A DNA stretch of 33,925 nucleotides from Pseudomonadota bacterium (GTDB lineage Bacteria > Pseudomonadota > Alphaproteobacteria > Reyranellales > Reyranellaceae), in contig JAIUOX010000048.1 of assembly GCA_020160955.1 (NCBI GenBank), positions 1-33,925 of the forward strand, given 5' to 3'. A program made the position numbers and the translations under genes. Position 1 is the first letter of the stretch. The number at the start of each line of letters is the position of its first letter. Shown here in pieces: positions 27,493 to 33,925 of the stretch. Below the pieces are notes generated by a model that made no database searches, had not been told where the DNA came from, and was given only the letters and a program-made list of their open reading frames with translations.

Positions 27493-29067
27493 ATGCCGAA
27501 CACCTTCACCGGGAAAGACCTTCTCGACATCGCGGCCGGCCGCTTCGGCCGCGGCGAGATCGATTGCCTGTGCATCGTCGGACCGCGCGACCGTTCGCTG
27601 GGCTGGATCGACACCGGCGTCACCCGCTACCTGGAGCCGTCCTTCCCGGTCCGCAAGCAGGCCCTGCTCGGCGACGCCGAGCCGCGACCCGACGTGATGT
27701 CGGCTGACCCGCAGCCTCCCCGGGCTCTCCGCGTCCTCGCGCTCGGCGCGATCGACATCGCGTCGCGGGCCGCGACGGCGGACCGGTTCATTCGCTCCGG
27801 CACGTGCATGATGATCGTCGACGATGCCGAGACCGCCAGCCGCTGCCGTTCGCTGCCGGCCGCCCATCCCCTCCGGGACATTCCCCTGGAGCTCAACAGG
27901 CTGTGCCGGGCCGCCGCATTCGTCGTCCGACCGTCGAGGACGATCGCGCTGGGCTGGGTCGACGACACTGCCCGCTACTGCCACCCGTGCGCGGCTCGGA
28001 TCATGGACGCCTGGAAGGGATGGCCGTTGCGCAAGCCCCTTCCGCTCCTGCCCGTCGCCGGCGACTGGGGGTGCGAGTCGTGCGGGTCGACCGAGACGCC
28101 GACCCTGTCGAGGCGACAGATCTCGTGGATCAACGTGCACGGGATTCACAACACGGGCCTGCCCGACTTCTGGGCGCTGGTGCCGCGGCCCGACCTCGTG
28201 GACCAGTGGGGCATGCCCTACGCCGGCCAAACCGTCTGCCCGCTGTGCCGGCGCCGCGCGGTTCTCAGCGAGCACTCGGAGCACGCGGCGATCAATTGCG
28301 GCCGCTGCGGTCTCGTCGATCCGCACGCGCCGGCGTGGCGCGACGACGCGCGCAGCGACGTCGACGGGCTCGAAGCGTTCGAGCACGCCGCCGTGGACGA
28401 CGATGGTCCCTGGCGGTCCTACGAGAGCGCGCATCCCCAGCGGGCGCAGTGGATCGCGCAGCACGAACACGCGTCCGGGTTCGCCGCCGACATGCGCGCG
28501 ACGATCCTGCGGCGGGGCGGCTTGCGCGAGCGGCAGGTGCGGGAACTCGATGCCCGGATGCGCCTCGACGAGCCGAACGCGGCCGAGATGCTGCCGGACC
28601 GGCCGTGGCAGCGGCTCGAGGGATCGGCGATCCACGAACGCTACGCGCTGCTCGACGTCGGCAAGCTGGGCAAGGCGCTGGCCCGGGCCGGGCACCCTTC
28701 CCATCCGGACGGACCTGCCCCCAGGCTCACGTTCGGCCGCCTGGTCGTCACCCTGGGCCGCCGGCACCCGCTCGATCCGAGCGGCATCTACTGGTCCCGC
28801 AACGGGCTGGTGCTGGGCAAGGTCCGCGAGGACAGCAGCCTGTTCCTGCCGTCGCGCGCCTTCACCGAGTTGCCGCGCGCGGAGCAGGACGCCCTGCTCG
28901 ACGACATGGCGGCGATCTGCGCCGATCCCCCGGCCACCGCGGCGCGCTACGGCCGGGAGTCCTTCCGGTGCCCGTGCTGCGACGAGCCGTTGACCAGCCG
29001 GACCGAGATCGAGAGAGGCATCCATCTCCCCTGCGCGAGCCGGTTCTTCCGCCGCTACCCGGACTAG
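27493..29067 (+). CDS. Large multi-zinc-ribbon protein of unknown function
   Basis: A 524-residue protein I cannot place. It has several Cys pairs: Cys163/166 (RYCHPCAAR), Cys194/197 (WGCESCGS), Cys249/252 (VCPLCRR), Cys269/272 (NCGRCG) and, at the end, Cys493/495/496 with Cys514. The terminal block, CPCCDEPLTSRTEIERGI then LPCASRFF, resembles the short C..C.R.LT..S...GIGP.C ribbons found at the ends of mobile-element proteins. Residues 36-49 (LGWIDTGVTRYLEP) and 153-166 (LGWVDDTARYCHPC) look like a duplicated module whose first copy lost its cysteines. ATG 27493 is chosen; ATG 27442 and TTG 27367 are in frame upstream, with no good ribosome site for any. It is divergent from the GIY-YIG-like gene. 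Confidence 0.7.
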   Translation: MPNTFTGKDLLDIAAGRFGRGEIDCLCIVGPRDRSLGWIDTGVTRYLEPSFPVRKQALLGDAEPRPDVMSADPQPPRALRVLALGAIDIASRAATADRFIRSGTCMMIVDDAETASRCRSLPAAHPLRDIPLELNRLCRAAAFVVRPSRTIALGWVDDTARYCHPCAARIMDAWKGWPLRKPLPLLPVAGDWGCESCGSTETPTLSRRQISWINVHGIHNTGLPDFWALVPRPDLVDQWGMPYAGQTVCPLCRRRAVLSEHSEHAAINCGRCGLVDPHAPAWRDDARSDVDGLEAFEHAAVDDDGPWRSYESAHPQRAQWIAQHEHASGFAADMRATILRRGGLRERQVRELDARMRLDEPNAAEMLPDRPWQRLEGSAIHERYALLDVGKLGKALARAGHPSHPDGPAPRLTFGRLVVTLGRRHPLDPSGIYWSRNGLVLGKVREDSSLFLPSRAFTELPRAEQDALLDDMAAICADPPATAARYGRESFRCPCCDEPLTSRTEIERGIHLPCASRFFRRYPD

Positions 29068-29078
29068 CGGAGGCGTCC

Positions 29079-30122
29079 CTAGAGGACGTGGATACCCTCG
29101 GGGTGGAAGCGCAGCGACACCTTCTGCCCGACGTCGATCGGCGGGCGGCGATACGTGTCGGTGGCGGCGACCTGCAGGGTGATGCCGCCGAGCTCGACGA
29201 CGTAGTCGGTCTTCTCGCCGAGGAAGGTGCGGTGCGTCACCCGCCCCGGGCCATCGCCGGGGTCGAGCCCGATCATCTCGGGGCGGATCACCAGCGTCGC
29301 CGGCGTTCCGGCGGCACGGCCGGTCGCCAGCCGCACGACCAGGCCGTCCGCGATCTCGACCGCGTCGGCGTCCCGGACGCGCGCGGCGACGAGGTTGGCG
29401 CGGCCGATGAAGCGCGCGACGAATTCGCTGGCCGGGCGATAGTAGAGGTCCTGCGCGGTGCCCTGCTGCACCACCTGGCCGCGGTCCATCACGGCGATGC
29501 GATCGGACATCACCATCGCCTCCTCCTGGTCGTGCGTGACGTAGACCGTGGTGATGCCGATGCGCTTCTGCAGGGCGCGGATCTCCTCGCGCATCTCGAC
29601 CCTGAGCTTGGCGTCGAGGTTGCTGAGCGGCTCGTCGAACAGCAGCACGCGCGGCTGGAAGACCACGGCGCGGGCCAGCGCCACGCGCTGCTGCTCGCCG
29701 CCCGACAGTTGGTGCGGCTGCTGGCGCTCGTAGCTCGCCAACCCGACCAGCGACAGCACCTCGGCCACGGCGCGGCCGATCTCGGCCTCGCCCTTGCCCT
29801 GCACGCGCAGCCCGTAGGCCACGTTCTCGAAGATCGTGAGGTGCGGGAACAGCGCGTAGTTCTGGAACACGAAGCCGATGCCGCGCCGGTTGGGCAGCAC
29901 CCGCGTGACGTCGGTGCCGCCGATCGAGATGCGGCCGGCATCCGGCTCCTCGAAGCCGGCGATCATGCGCAGGGTCGTCGACTTGCCACAGCCCGACGGC
30001 CCGAGCAGCGTCAGGAGCTCGCCCTCCGCCACCGACAGGCTGACGTCGCGCACGGCATAGACCTCGCCCTTGACCGTGTGATCGAAGCGCTTGGAGACGC
30101 CCGAGAGTTCGATGGCGGCCAC
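29079..30122 (-). CDS. ABC importer ATP-binding protein (Fe3+/polyamine/phosphonate type)
   Basis: A 347-residue cytosolic ATPase energising an importer. Walker A is GPSGCGKST with Lys47, the Q-loop lies in FVFQNYALFPH, the signature is LSGGEQQRVALARA, and Walker B is VLLFDEPLSNLDAKLR with the H-loop in VTHDQEEA. A C-terminal TOBE-like domain (about 235-347) ends in RFHPEGIHVL. FbpC, PotA and PhnT share this layout, so the solute is uncertain. The start is taken as GTG at 30122, six bases after GGGAGG; another in-frame GTG at 30128 overlaps the permease stop. It is downstream of, and coupled to, the permease gene. The solute-binding protein that should accompany it is missing, probably lost at the junction near 30,700. 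Confidence 0.92.
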   Translation of the reverse strand: MAAIELSGVSKRFDHTVKGEVYAVRDVSLSVAEGELLTLLGPSGCGKSTTLRMIAGFEEPDAGRISIGGTDVTRVLPNRRGIGFVFQNYALFPHLTIFENVAYGLRVQGKGEAEIGRAVAEVLSLVGLASYERQQPHQLSGGEQQRVALARAVVFQPRVLLFDEPLSNLDAKLRVEMREEIRALQKRIGITTVYVTHDQEEAMVMSDRIAVMDRGQVVQQGTAQDLYYRPASEFVARFIGRANLVAARVRDADAVEIADGLVVRLATGRAAGTPATLVIRPEMIGLDPGDGPGRVTHRTFLGEKTDYVVELGGITLQVAATDTYRRPPIDVGQKVSLRFHPEGIHVL

Positions 30123-30124
30123 GG

Positions 30125-30730
30125 TCACCCTCCCAGCAGGCTTTGCGCCGCGGCGCCGGCGGTCGGCGTGCGCAGCCGCCGCAGCACGGCGCTGAGGCAG
30201 GCCACCACGGCGAACACCACGACGATCACGAAGACGGAAAACGCCGCCGCCGGCCCCAGCGCCAGCTCGGTCATGTTCTCGAGGATGCGCACGGTGATCA
30301 GCGTCCAGCTGAGCGACACCAGGAAGATGGTGGCGCTGATCGCCGTCATCGAGCGGATGAACACCACGCCCAGCCCGGCGAAGAAGGCCGGCGCGATCAG
30401 CGGCAGGGTGACCCGCCGGAAGGTCTGCACCGTGCCGGCGCCGAGGCTGGCCGACGCTTCCTCGATGCTGCGGTCGATCTGCTGCAGCAGCGCCACCGTG
30501 GCGCGGATGCCGGTCGGGCTGTAGCGGAAGACGTAGCAGGCGACGATGATCATCACGCCGCCGGTCAGCGCCAGCGGCGGGTCGTTGAACGCCATCAGGT
30601 AGGCGATGCCGACGATGGTGCCGGGCAGCGCGTAGTTGATCATCGACACCACTTCCATCGCCTGCCGCCCGGGGAAGCGCCGCCGCGCGATCAGCCAGAG
30701 ATAAATCCGCGTGTAGAGGTCGAATTTCAT
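30125..30730 (-). pseudogene. ABC importer permease, C-terminal part only (5' truncated at composition junction)
   Basis: About 190 residues match the second half of a two-domain Fe3+/thiamine-type permease: SMINYALPGTIVGIAYL, then the EAA-loop-like EASASLGAGTVQTFRRVTLP with LIAPAF, and a last helix FSVFVIVVVFAVVACLSAVL. Full permeases of this class are roughly 500-700 residues, so the first 300 or more are absent. The open frame continues upstream as MKFDLYTRIYLWLIA, whose ATG overlaps the stop of the glycosyltransferase gene (ATGA). That leader is AT-richer and belongs to the other composition class, so the frame is probably a chance in-frame join. It could instead be a real fusion, but loss of five or more helices makes function unlikely. 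Confidence 0.8.
30680..30730. other. Composition and gene-content junction (possible chimeric join)
   Basis: Left of about 30,700 the DNA is very GC-rich; to the right it abruptly carries A/T runs (AATTTCATTTCTTCC and similar) and a different codon style. The break falls within the 5' part of a truncated permease frame, and the gene on the right ends with an ATGA overlap that should start its own operon partner. The exact base cannot be fixed because the sequence around GCGATCAGCCAGAG could belong to either side. Confidence 0.7.
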
Positions 30731-31857
30731 TTCTTCCGCAACAACCGCGCAAGGCCGTAAGTTAAAATCATGCCCGTCACCGAAACGATGACCGCGAGCG
30801 CCACACTGCCCACCGCCCATTCCCACGCGTGCGCCTTGGCCGTCGTCCACCAGTCGGCGCGCGACATCTTTTCAAACGCAAACCATTCCCCGCGCAACAA
30901 CCGACACCCCAAAGTCAGCGCGCCAAAAAAAATCAACGGCATCATCGGCGGAATGGAGATGTTGCTCGCCACGGCGGCCACAACCTTGTTGAGCTTTAGC
31001 CGGTGTGCAACCCACAGCGAGATGAGCAATTGCAGCCCCCACAGCGGCGCGATGCCAAAGAACAATCCCACCCCGACTGACGCCGCCATCTTGCCCGGCT
31101 CGTGCGCGTTGTCCGTGAAAAATTCGTGGATGATGTGCCAGAACTTGTCCTTCCGCCCATGCGACCAATCCACGCGCAGCGACAGCGGCACGAACCACGA
31201 TTGCAGCACGAGGATGATGTTGCGATTCGTGATGTGAACGAAGTCGCGCACGGTGCGGAAGTGCGACGTACCGGTTTTTCCCGGCTCGTAAGTGCATTTC
31301 ACCGGCACGGGCACGATAGCCGTCCCCACCCACGCCGCACGCACCATGAATTCCAATTCATACGCGTAACGATCCGACCGGATCTTCAACTGCTGCACGA
31401 GCGTGAGCGGATAACAGCGGAAGCCGCATTGCGTGTCGCGCAATCGCACGCCCGTCTCCACGCGATACCAGAACGTCGAGATGGCATTTGAGCGCCGCCG
31501 ATGCGTGGGGCAACCCGCCTCACGAAAATTCCGCACCCCGACGAGATAGGCCTGAGGCTGCTGCTTTGCCTCCGTGAGAAACTTCGGCAAGTCCTCTGCA
31601 AAATGCTGCCCGTCCGCATCCATCGTGATCGCGTGCGTAAAACCCAGTTCTGTTGCGCGTTGAAAGCCTGCTTTGAGCGCCGACGCCTTGCCACCGTTCT
31701 GCTTCAACTGGATCACATCGCATCCCGCCAGCTCCGGCAGCGGCTCGGTCGAGCCGTCATCTACCACGATCACCGGCGCATGAGCCAAAGCCGCCTGCGC
31801 CACCGCGCCCACGGTCGCCGAGTGATTGTAGCAAGGAATGAGAACGCAGGGCTTCAT
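30727..31857 (-). CDS. Glycosyltransferase family 2 - DUF2062 fusion
   Basis: A 376-residue protein. Residues 1-215 are a GT2 domain: PCVLIPCYNHSATVG, VIVVDDGST, NGGKASALKAGF, the DxD-type MDADGQH, and RDTQCGFRCYPL. The C-terminal ~150 residues are a DUF2062 membrane domain with helices around GVGLFFGIAPLWGLQLLISLWV, AAVASNISIPPMMPLIFFG and the last VGSVALAVIVSVTGMIL. Such fusions occur near exporter and lipid-modifying genes, including aryl-polyene-type clusters in Bacteroidota. Dolichol-phosphate-mannose-synthase-like chemistry (sugar to a lipid carrier) is the family expectation. Codon use is unlike everything left of 30,700. Its TGA overlaps an ATG that would begin the next gene of its native operon, here cut off. 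Confidence 0.9.
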   Translation of the reverse strand: MKPCVLIPCYNHSATVGAVAQAALAHAPVIVVDDGSTEPLPELAGCDVIQLKQNGGKASALKAGFQRATELGFTHAITMDADGQHFAEDLPKFLTEAKQQPQAYLVGVRNFREAGCPTHRRRSNAISTFWYRVETGVRLRDTQCGFRCYPLTLVQQLKIRSDRYAYELEFMVRAAWVGTAIVPVPVKCTYEPGKTGTSHFRTVRDFVHITNRNIILVLQSWFVPLSLRVDWSHGRKDKFWHIIHEFFTDNAHEPGKMAASVGVGLFFGIAPLWGLQLLISLWVAHRLKLNKVVAAVASNISIPPMMPLIFFGALTLGCRLLRGEWFAFEKMSRADWWTTAKAHAWEWAVGSVALAVIVSVTGMILTYGLARLLRKK

Positions 31858-31880
31858 GCTCTAAAAAAATACGCGCCGAA

Positions 31881-32034
31881 GCCCCTCACCCTAACCCTCT
31901 CCCCCGAGGAGAGGGAACAGCGATTGAAAACACTTTGAAACCCGAAAGCACCCGGCTCGAATCCAGGGCTAGATTCACGAAAAAAGCAGCAACAATTTCT
32001 CCCTCTCCCCACGGGAGAGGGCCGGGGTGAGGGG
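31881..32034. repeat. Inverted pair of REP-like CCCTCACCC hairpin elements
   Basis: Two related elements in opposite orientation. Arms 31882-31903 and 32013-32034 pair over 22 bases with three mismatches. Each also contains its own small hairpin (CCCTCTCC/GGAGAGGG at 31895-31915, and a 9-base stem at 32001-32021). Their core CCCTCACCC...CCCTCTCCC is a widespread intergenic repeat in several phyla, including Verrucomicrobiota. The pair fills the 187-base gap between the glycosyltransferase and ligase genes; the spacer holds nothing I recognise. This repeat class differs from the palindromes left of 30,700. Confidence 0.8.
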
Positions 32035-32044
32035 CGGCGCAACT

Positions 32045-33289
32045 TCAAAGGCCACCTCCGCCAACTTTTTCATGTCTCAAATCCACGAACGTCCGCCGCT
32101 TCCGCGCCTGCGGTGGCATTTGCAACGCCTCGATCTCCTCCCGGGTCGCATGACGGATTTGCGGGGCAATTTTTGCCCGCGCTTGAAACGCCTCGCGCAA
32201 TTGCGCCACCGGCACTGCGCCATGCACGAGCACCTCCACCGCGTCAGACAATTCATTTTCCTTTCGCGCGATGATGACAAACGCCTCAACCGCGGCGCTC
32301 TGTTCCAACACCGCCGCCAGCGTCGCGGGATACAACGATGTGCCCTTGAACTTCAGCTTCTGATTCTTGCGCCCGATGATCGGTCCAAGCCGTGGCGTCG
32401 TCCGCCCACACGCGCATTTGCCACGATACAAAGCCGCGCAATCGCCGGTGCGGTAGCGAATCACCGGCATTGCTTCGACACCAAAAGTCGTCGCCACCAC
32501 TTCGCCCACCTCCCCGTCCGCCACGGGCTGGCCCGCGTCGTCGAGGATTTCGAGGTGCAACTGTTGGTCGTGCAAGTGACCGCCCTGCCCGACTTCGCAT
32601 TCGCACAGCGAGTTGGCCAGTTCCGTCACACCGTAGGTGGAATAAACCTTCGCGCCCCACGCCGCTTCAAGCGTCGCGCCAGAATGATTCAATCGAAACG
32701 CGGCATCGCGGATCGGTTCGCCGATGCAGATGAGTTTCCTGACGGAGGTTTTCCTTAAATCAAGCCCTGCCTCGCGCGCCTTTTCGGCAACGATCCGTAG
32801 GAACGACGGCACGCCGACAATCGCTGTGGGCTGAACGCGCTGAATCATCTCCAACACCAGCAACGGCGACGTCGCGCCCGTCCGCACAATGCCACAGCCG
32901 ATTTCACGCAAGCCCAGCCAGTAGGCCTGCCCCGCCATGAAACAGCGATCCATCGCCACCGCGACCACTACGGTGTCGTTCGCGGTTAGCCCCGCGCAGC
33001 CGAAGGAGATTTGTTCGTTCACCGCGAGCCGTTTCACATCGGCTTCGGTCAACATCCACAGCAGCGGATTCCCGGTCGTGCCGCTGGTGGTGACGATCTC
33101 AACCACGCGTTCACGCGGCACGCAGAGAAAATCCAGATTGCGCTCGGACAACGTCGGCTTGTCGAGCAACGGAACATTTGCCAACGCGGGTACGGCCTTC
33201 TGGCCGCGAAACAGCTCGCGATAGAACGGCGAACATTCCGCCGCATAGCGAAACGTCTCGGCCCATAGTTGGTCAAAAGTTTTGGTCAC
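32045..33289 (-). CDS. Phenylacetate-CoA ligase-like AMP-forming enzyme
   Basis: A 414-residue member of the ANL adenylating superfamily, PaaK/CapK-like. The phosphate-binding loop is TTSGTTGNP, the A5-like motif is STYGVTELANS, and VIRYRTGD provides the ribose-binding Asp. Late Lys residues (GRKNQKLKFKG) fit the hinge region. It would activate a carboxylic acid as acyl-AMP and probably pass it to CoA or a carrier protein. The start is GTG at 33289, overlapping the oxidoreductase stop (GTGA); a longer frame to 33520 would run through that gene and is rejected. CGKCACGRTTP-type cysteines (CACG and a preceding Cys) suggest a small metal site seen in PaaK relatives. Substrate unknown. Confidence 0.88.
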   Translation of the reverse strand: MTKTFDQLWAETFRYAAECSPFYRELFRGQKAVPALANVPLLDKPTLSERNLDFLCVPRERVVEIVTTSGTTGNPLLWMLTEADVKRLAVNEQISFGCAGLTANDTVVVAVAMDRCFMAGQAYWLGLREIGCGIVRTGATSPLLVLEMIQRVQPTAIVGVPSFLRIVAEKAREAGLDLRKTSVRKLICIGEPIRDAAFRLNHSGATLEAAWGAKVYSTYGVTELANSLCECEVGQGGHLHDQQLHLEILDDAGQPVADGEVGEVVATTFGVEAMPVIRYRTGDCAALYRGKCACGRTTPRLGPIIGRKNQKLKFKGTSLYPATLAAVLEQSAAVEAFVIIARKENELSDAVEVLVHGAVPVAQLREAFQARAKIAPQIRHATREEIEALQMPPQARKRRTFVDLRHEKVGGGGL

Positions 33290-33925
33290 TTGATGTCGGC
33301 TGATGCTACGAACTTCGCCGCCAGAACTCCAGCCGCAGCACCGGTCGCGAGACAACAGCCCATCACCCGCGCGCTGGCGACAGCCTCCACATCCGCGCTG
33401 ATGGTTTTGCCGGCCATGAACAAATTCTCCACCCGCACCGCTTGCAACGACCGCGCGGGAATCTCGTAATGTGTTCCCGCCGGAAGGTATTTGAACCGCA
33501 CCGCGCCCTTCGCATCCCACTGCTCAATGGGCCACGCGCACCGGGCAACGGCGTCAGGGAACTTCGCGCCAGCCAGCACCTCCACGCCCGTCAACAGGTG
33601 TCGCCCGACGATCATCCGCCCGGCGCGACGGGACAGAGCAAATTCCTTCTGCGGTGTTTCACACTGCTCAAAACCTGAAATGTTGGCGCGCAGGAAGGCA
33701 AGCAACGGCGGCACTTGTTCCGGTGTTCCGGCGAACTTGGCGGTGAATTCGCCAGGAGTCAGGCTGGCTTGCAAGTTCAGCGGCGGGAAGCCGGCTCGCG
33801 CCAGGGGTAACAGCACTTGCGCCATGTCGGCGGACGTTTCCAGCCGTCGTGTCACATTCCACAGCGGGAAAACAACAGCGGACGCTTGCGTGGTATCGTC
33901 GGTGGCGAGCGTTTCCGCACCGATG
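33286..33925 (-). CDS. FAD-dependent oxidoreductase (PF12831-like), C-terminal part, cut by window edge
   Basis: The visible 212 residues are the C-terminal part of an FAD-dependent oxidoreductase; the 5' end and the N-terminal dinucleotide motif lie beyond the window. Recognisable are RMIVGRHLLTG, the PIEQWD segment, THYEIPARSL, NLFMAGKTISAD and SARVMGCCLATGAAAGVLAA. The last is the family's flavin-binding C-terminal helix, normally RVMxTCxAxGQAAG. Its stop overlaps the ligase start by four bases, so the two enzymes are translationally coupled and likely act in one pathway. Base composition matches the ligase and glycosyltransferase genes. Substrate unknown. Confidence 0.83.
   Translation of the reverse strand, partial: IGAETLATDDTTQASAVVFPLWNVTRRLETSADMAQVLLPLARAGFPPLNLQASLTPGEFTAKFAGTPEQVPPLLAFLRANISGFEQCETPQKEFALSRRAGRMIVGRHLLTGVEVLAGAKFPDAVARCAWPIEQWDAKGAVRFKYLPAGTHYEIPARSLQAVRVENLFMAGKTISADVEAVASARVMGCCLATGAAAGVLAAKFVASADIK

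Noticed and set aside
31854..32048. A 64-codon frame with SSPGFEPGAFG, which looks like translated tRNA T-arm sequence
   Set aside because: The underlying GGATTCGAGCC does not sit in a proper T-stem/T-loop register and no acceptor, D or anticodon arms could be found nearby; it lies within the REP-like repeat pair.
33290..33520. N-terminal extension of the CoA-ligase-like protein to 33520
   Set aside because: It overlaps the oxidoreductase coding sequence; the GTG at 33289 in a GTGA overlap gives the expected family N-terminus.

Overview
The window reads as two unlike pieces of DNA. Positions 1 to about 30,700 are very GC-rich with dense, tightly packed genes, strong GGAG-type ribosome sites, frequent GTG starts and ATGA/GTGA overlaps. 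Four orphan tripartite-tricarboxylate (Bug/TctC) binding proteins, a Bradyrhizobium-type D-tartrate dehydratase and three copies of a 30-bp-arm palindrome suggest an alphaproteobacterium (Rhodospirillales/Hyphomicrobiales-like; this placement is inference). Positions from about 30,700 to the end are visibly less GC-rich, use more A/T-ending codons, carry a different intergenic repeat (CCCTCACCC type) and look like Verrucomicrobiota or a similar phylum. The change falls inside an ABC permease gene, so the contig is either chimeric or records a recent recombination.

Layout of the first piece. 1-5073 (minus): trehalose operon otsB - GH15 glycosidase - otsA, followed by an AAA ATPase that runs off the left edge. 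5186-5959 (minus): cobalamin-type binding protein. 6051-10614 (plus): a four-gene unit with a class V aminotransferase-fold enzyme, an SMP-30 lactonase, an MFS carrier and a D-tartrate dehydratase-like enolase-superfamily enzyme, probably sugar-acid catabolism. 10687-11846 (minus): a 45-residue lipoprotein and Bug receptor 1. 11946-14107 (plus): YbaL-type K+/H+ antiporter and a YHS-domain protein. 14123-18050 (minus): adenylate cyclase with TPRs, an aldo/keto reductase and Bug receptor 2. 18092-20594: a PhyH-type dioxygenase divergent from a TPR/Fe(II)-oxygenase-like protein. 20598-21309 (minus): a lower-GC two-gene unit, a C4 zinc-finger protein and an unknown protein, behind a GTTC-N7-GTTC LexA-like box. 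21403-23647 (minus): amidohydrolase, small membrane protein and beta-carbonic anhydrase. 23741-26903 (plus): Bug receptors 3 and 4 and an acyltransferase. 26928-29067: a divergent pair, a GIY-YIG-like protein and a large multi-zinc-ribbon protein of no family I recognise. 29079-30730 (minus): ATPase and truncated permease of an ABC importer.

The second piece (30727-33925, all minus) holds an FAD-dependent oxidoreductase (partial), a phenylacetate-CoA-ligase-like adenylating enzyme and a glycosyltransferase 2-DUF2062 fusion. The first two are coupled by a GTGA overlap; the third follows a REP-like inverted repeat pair. No tRNA, rRNA, CRISPR array, transposase or integrase was seen.

The strongest candidates for something undescribed are the GIY-YIG-like/zinc-ribbon pair and the LexA-box zinc-finger unit. 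The most important caution is the composition junction near 30,700.
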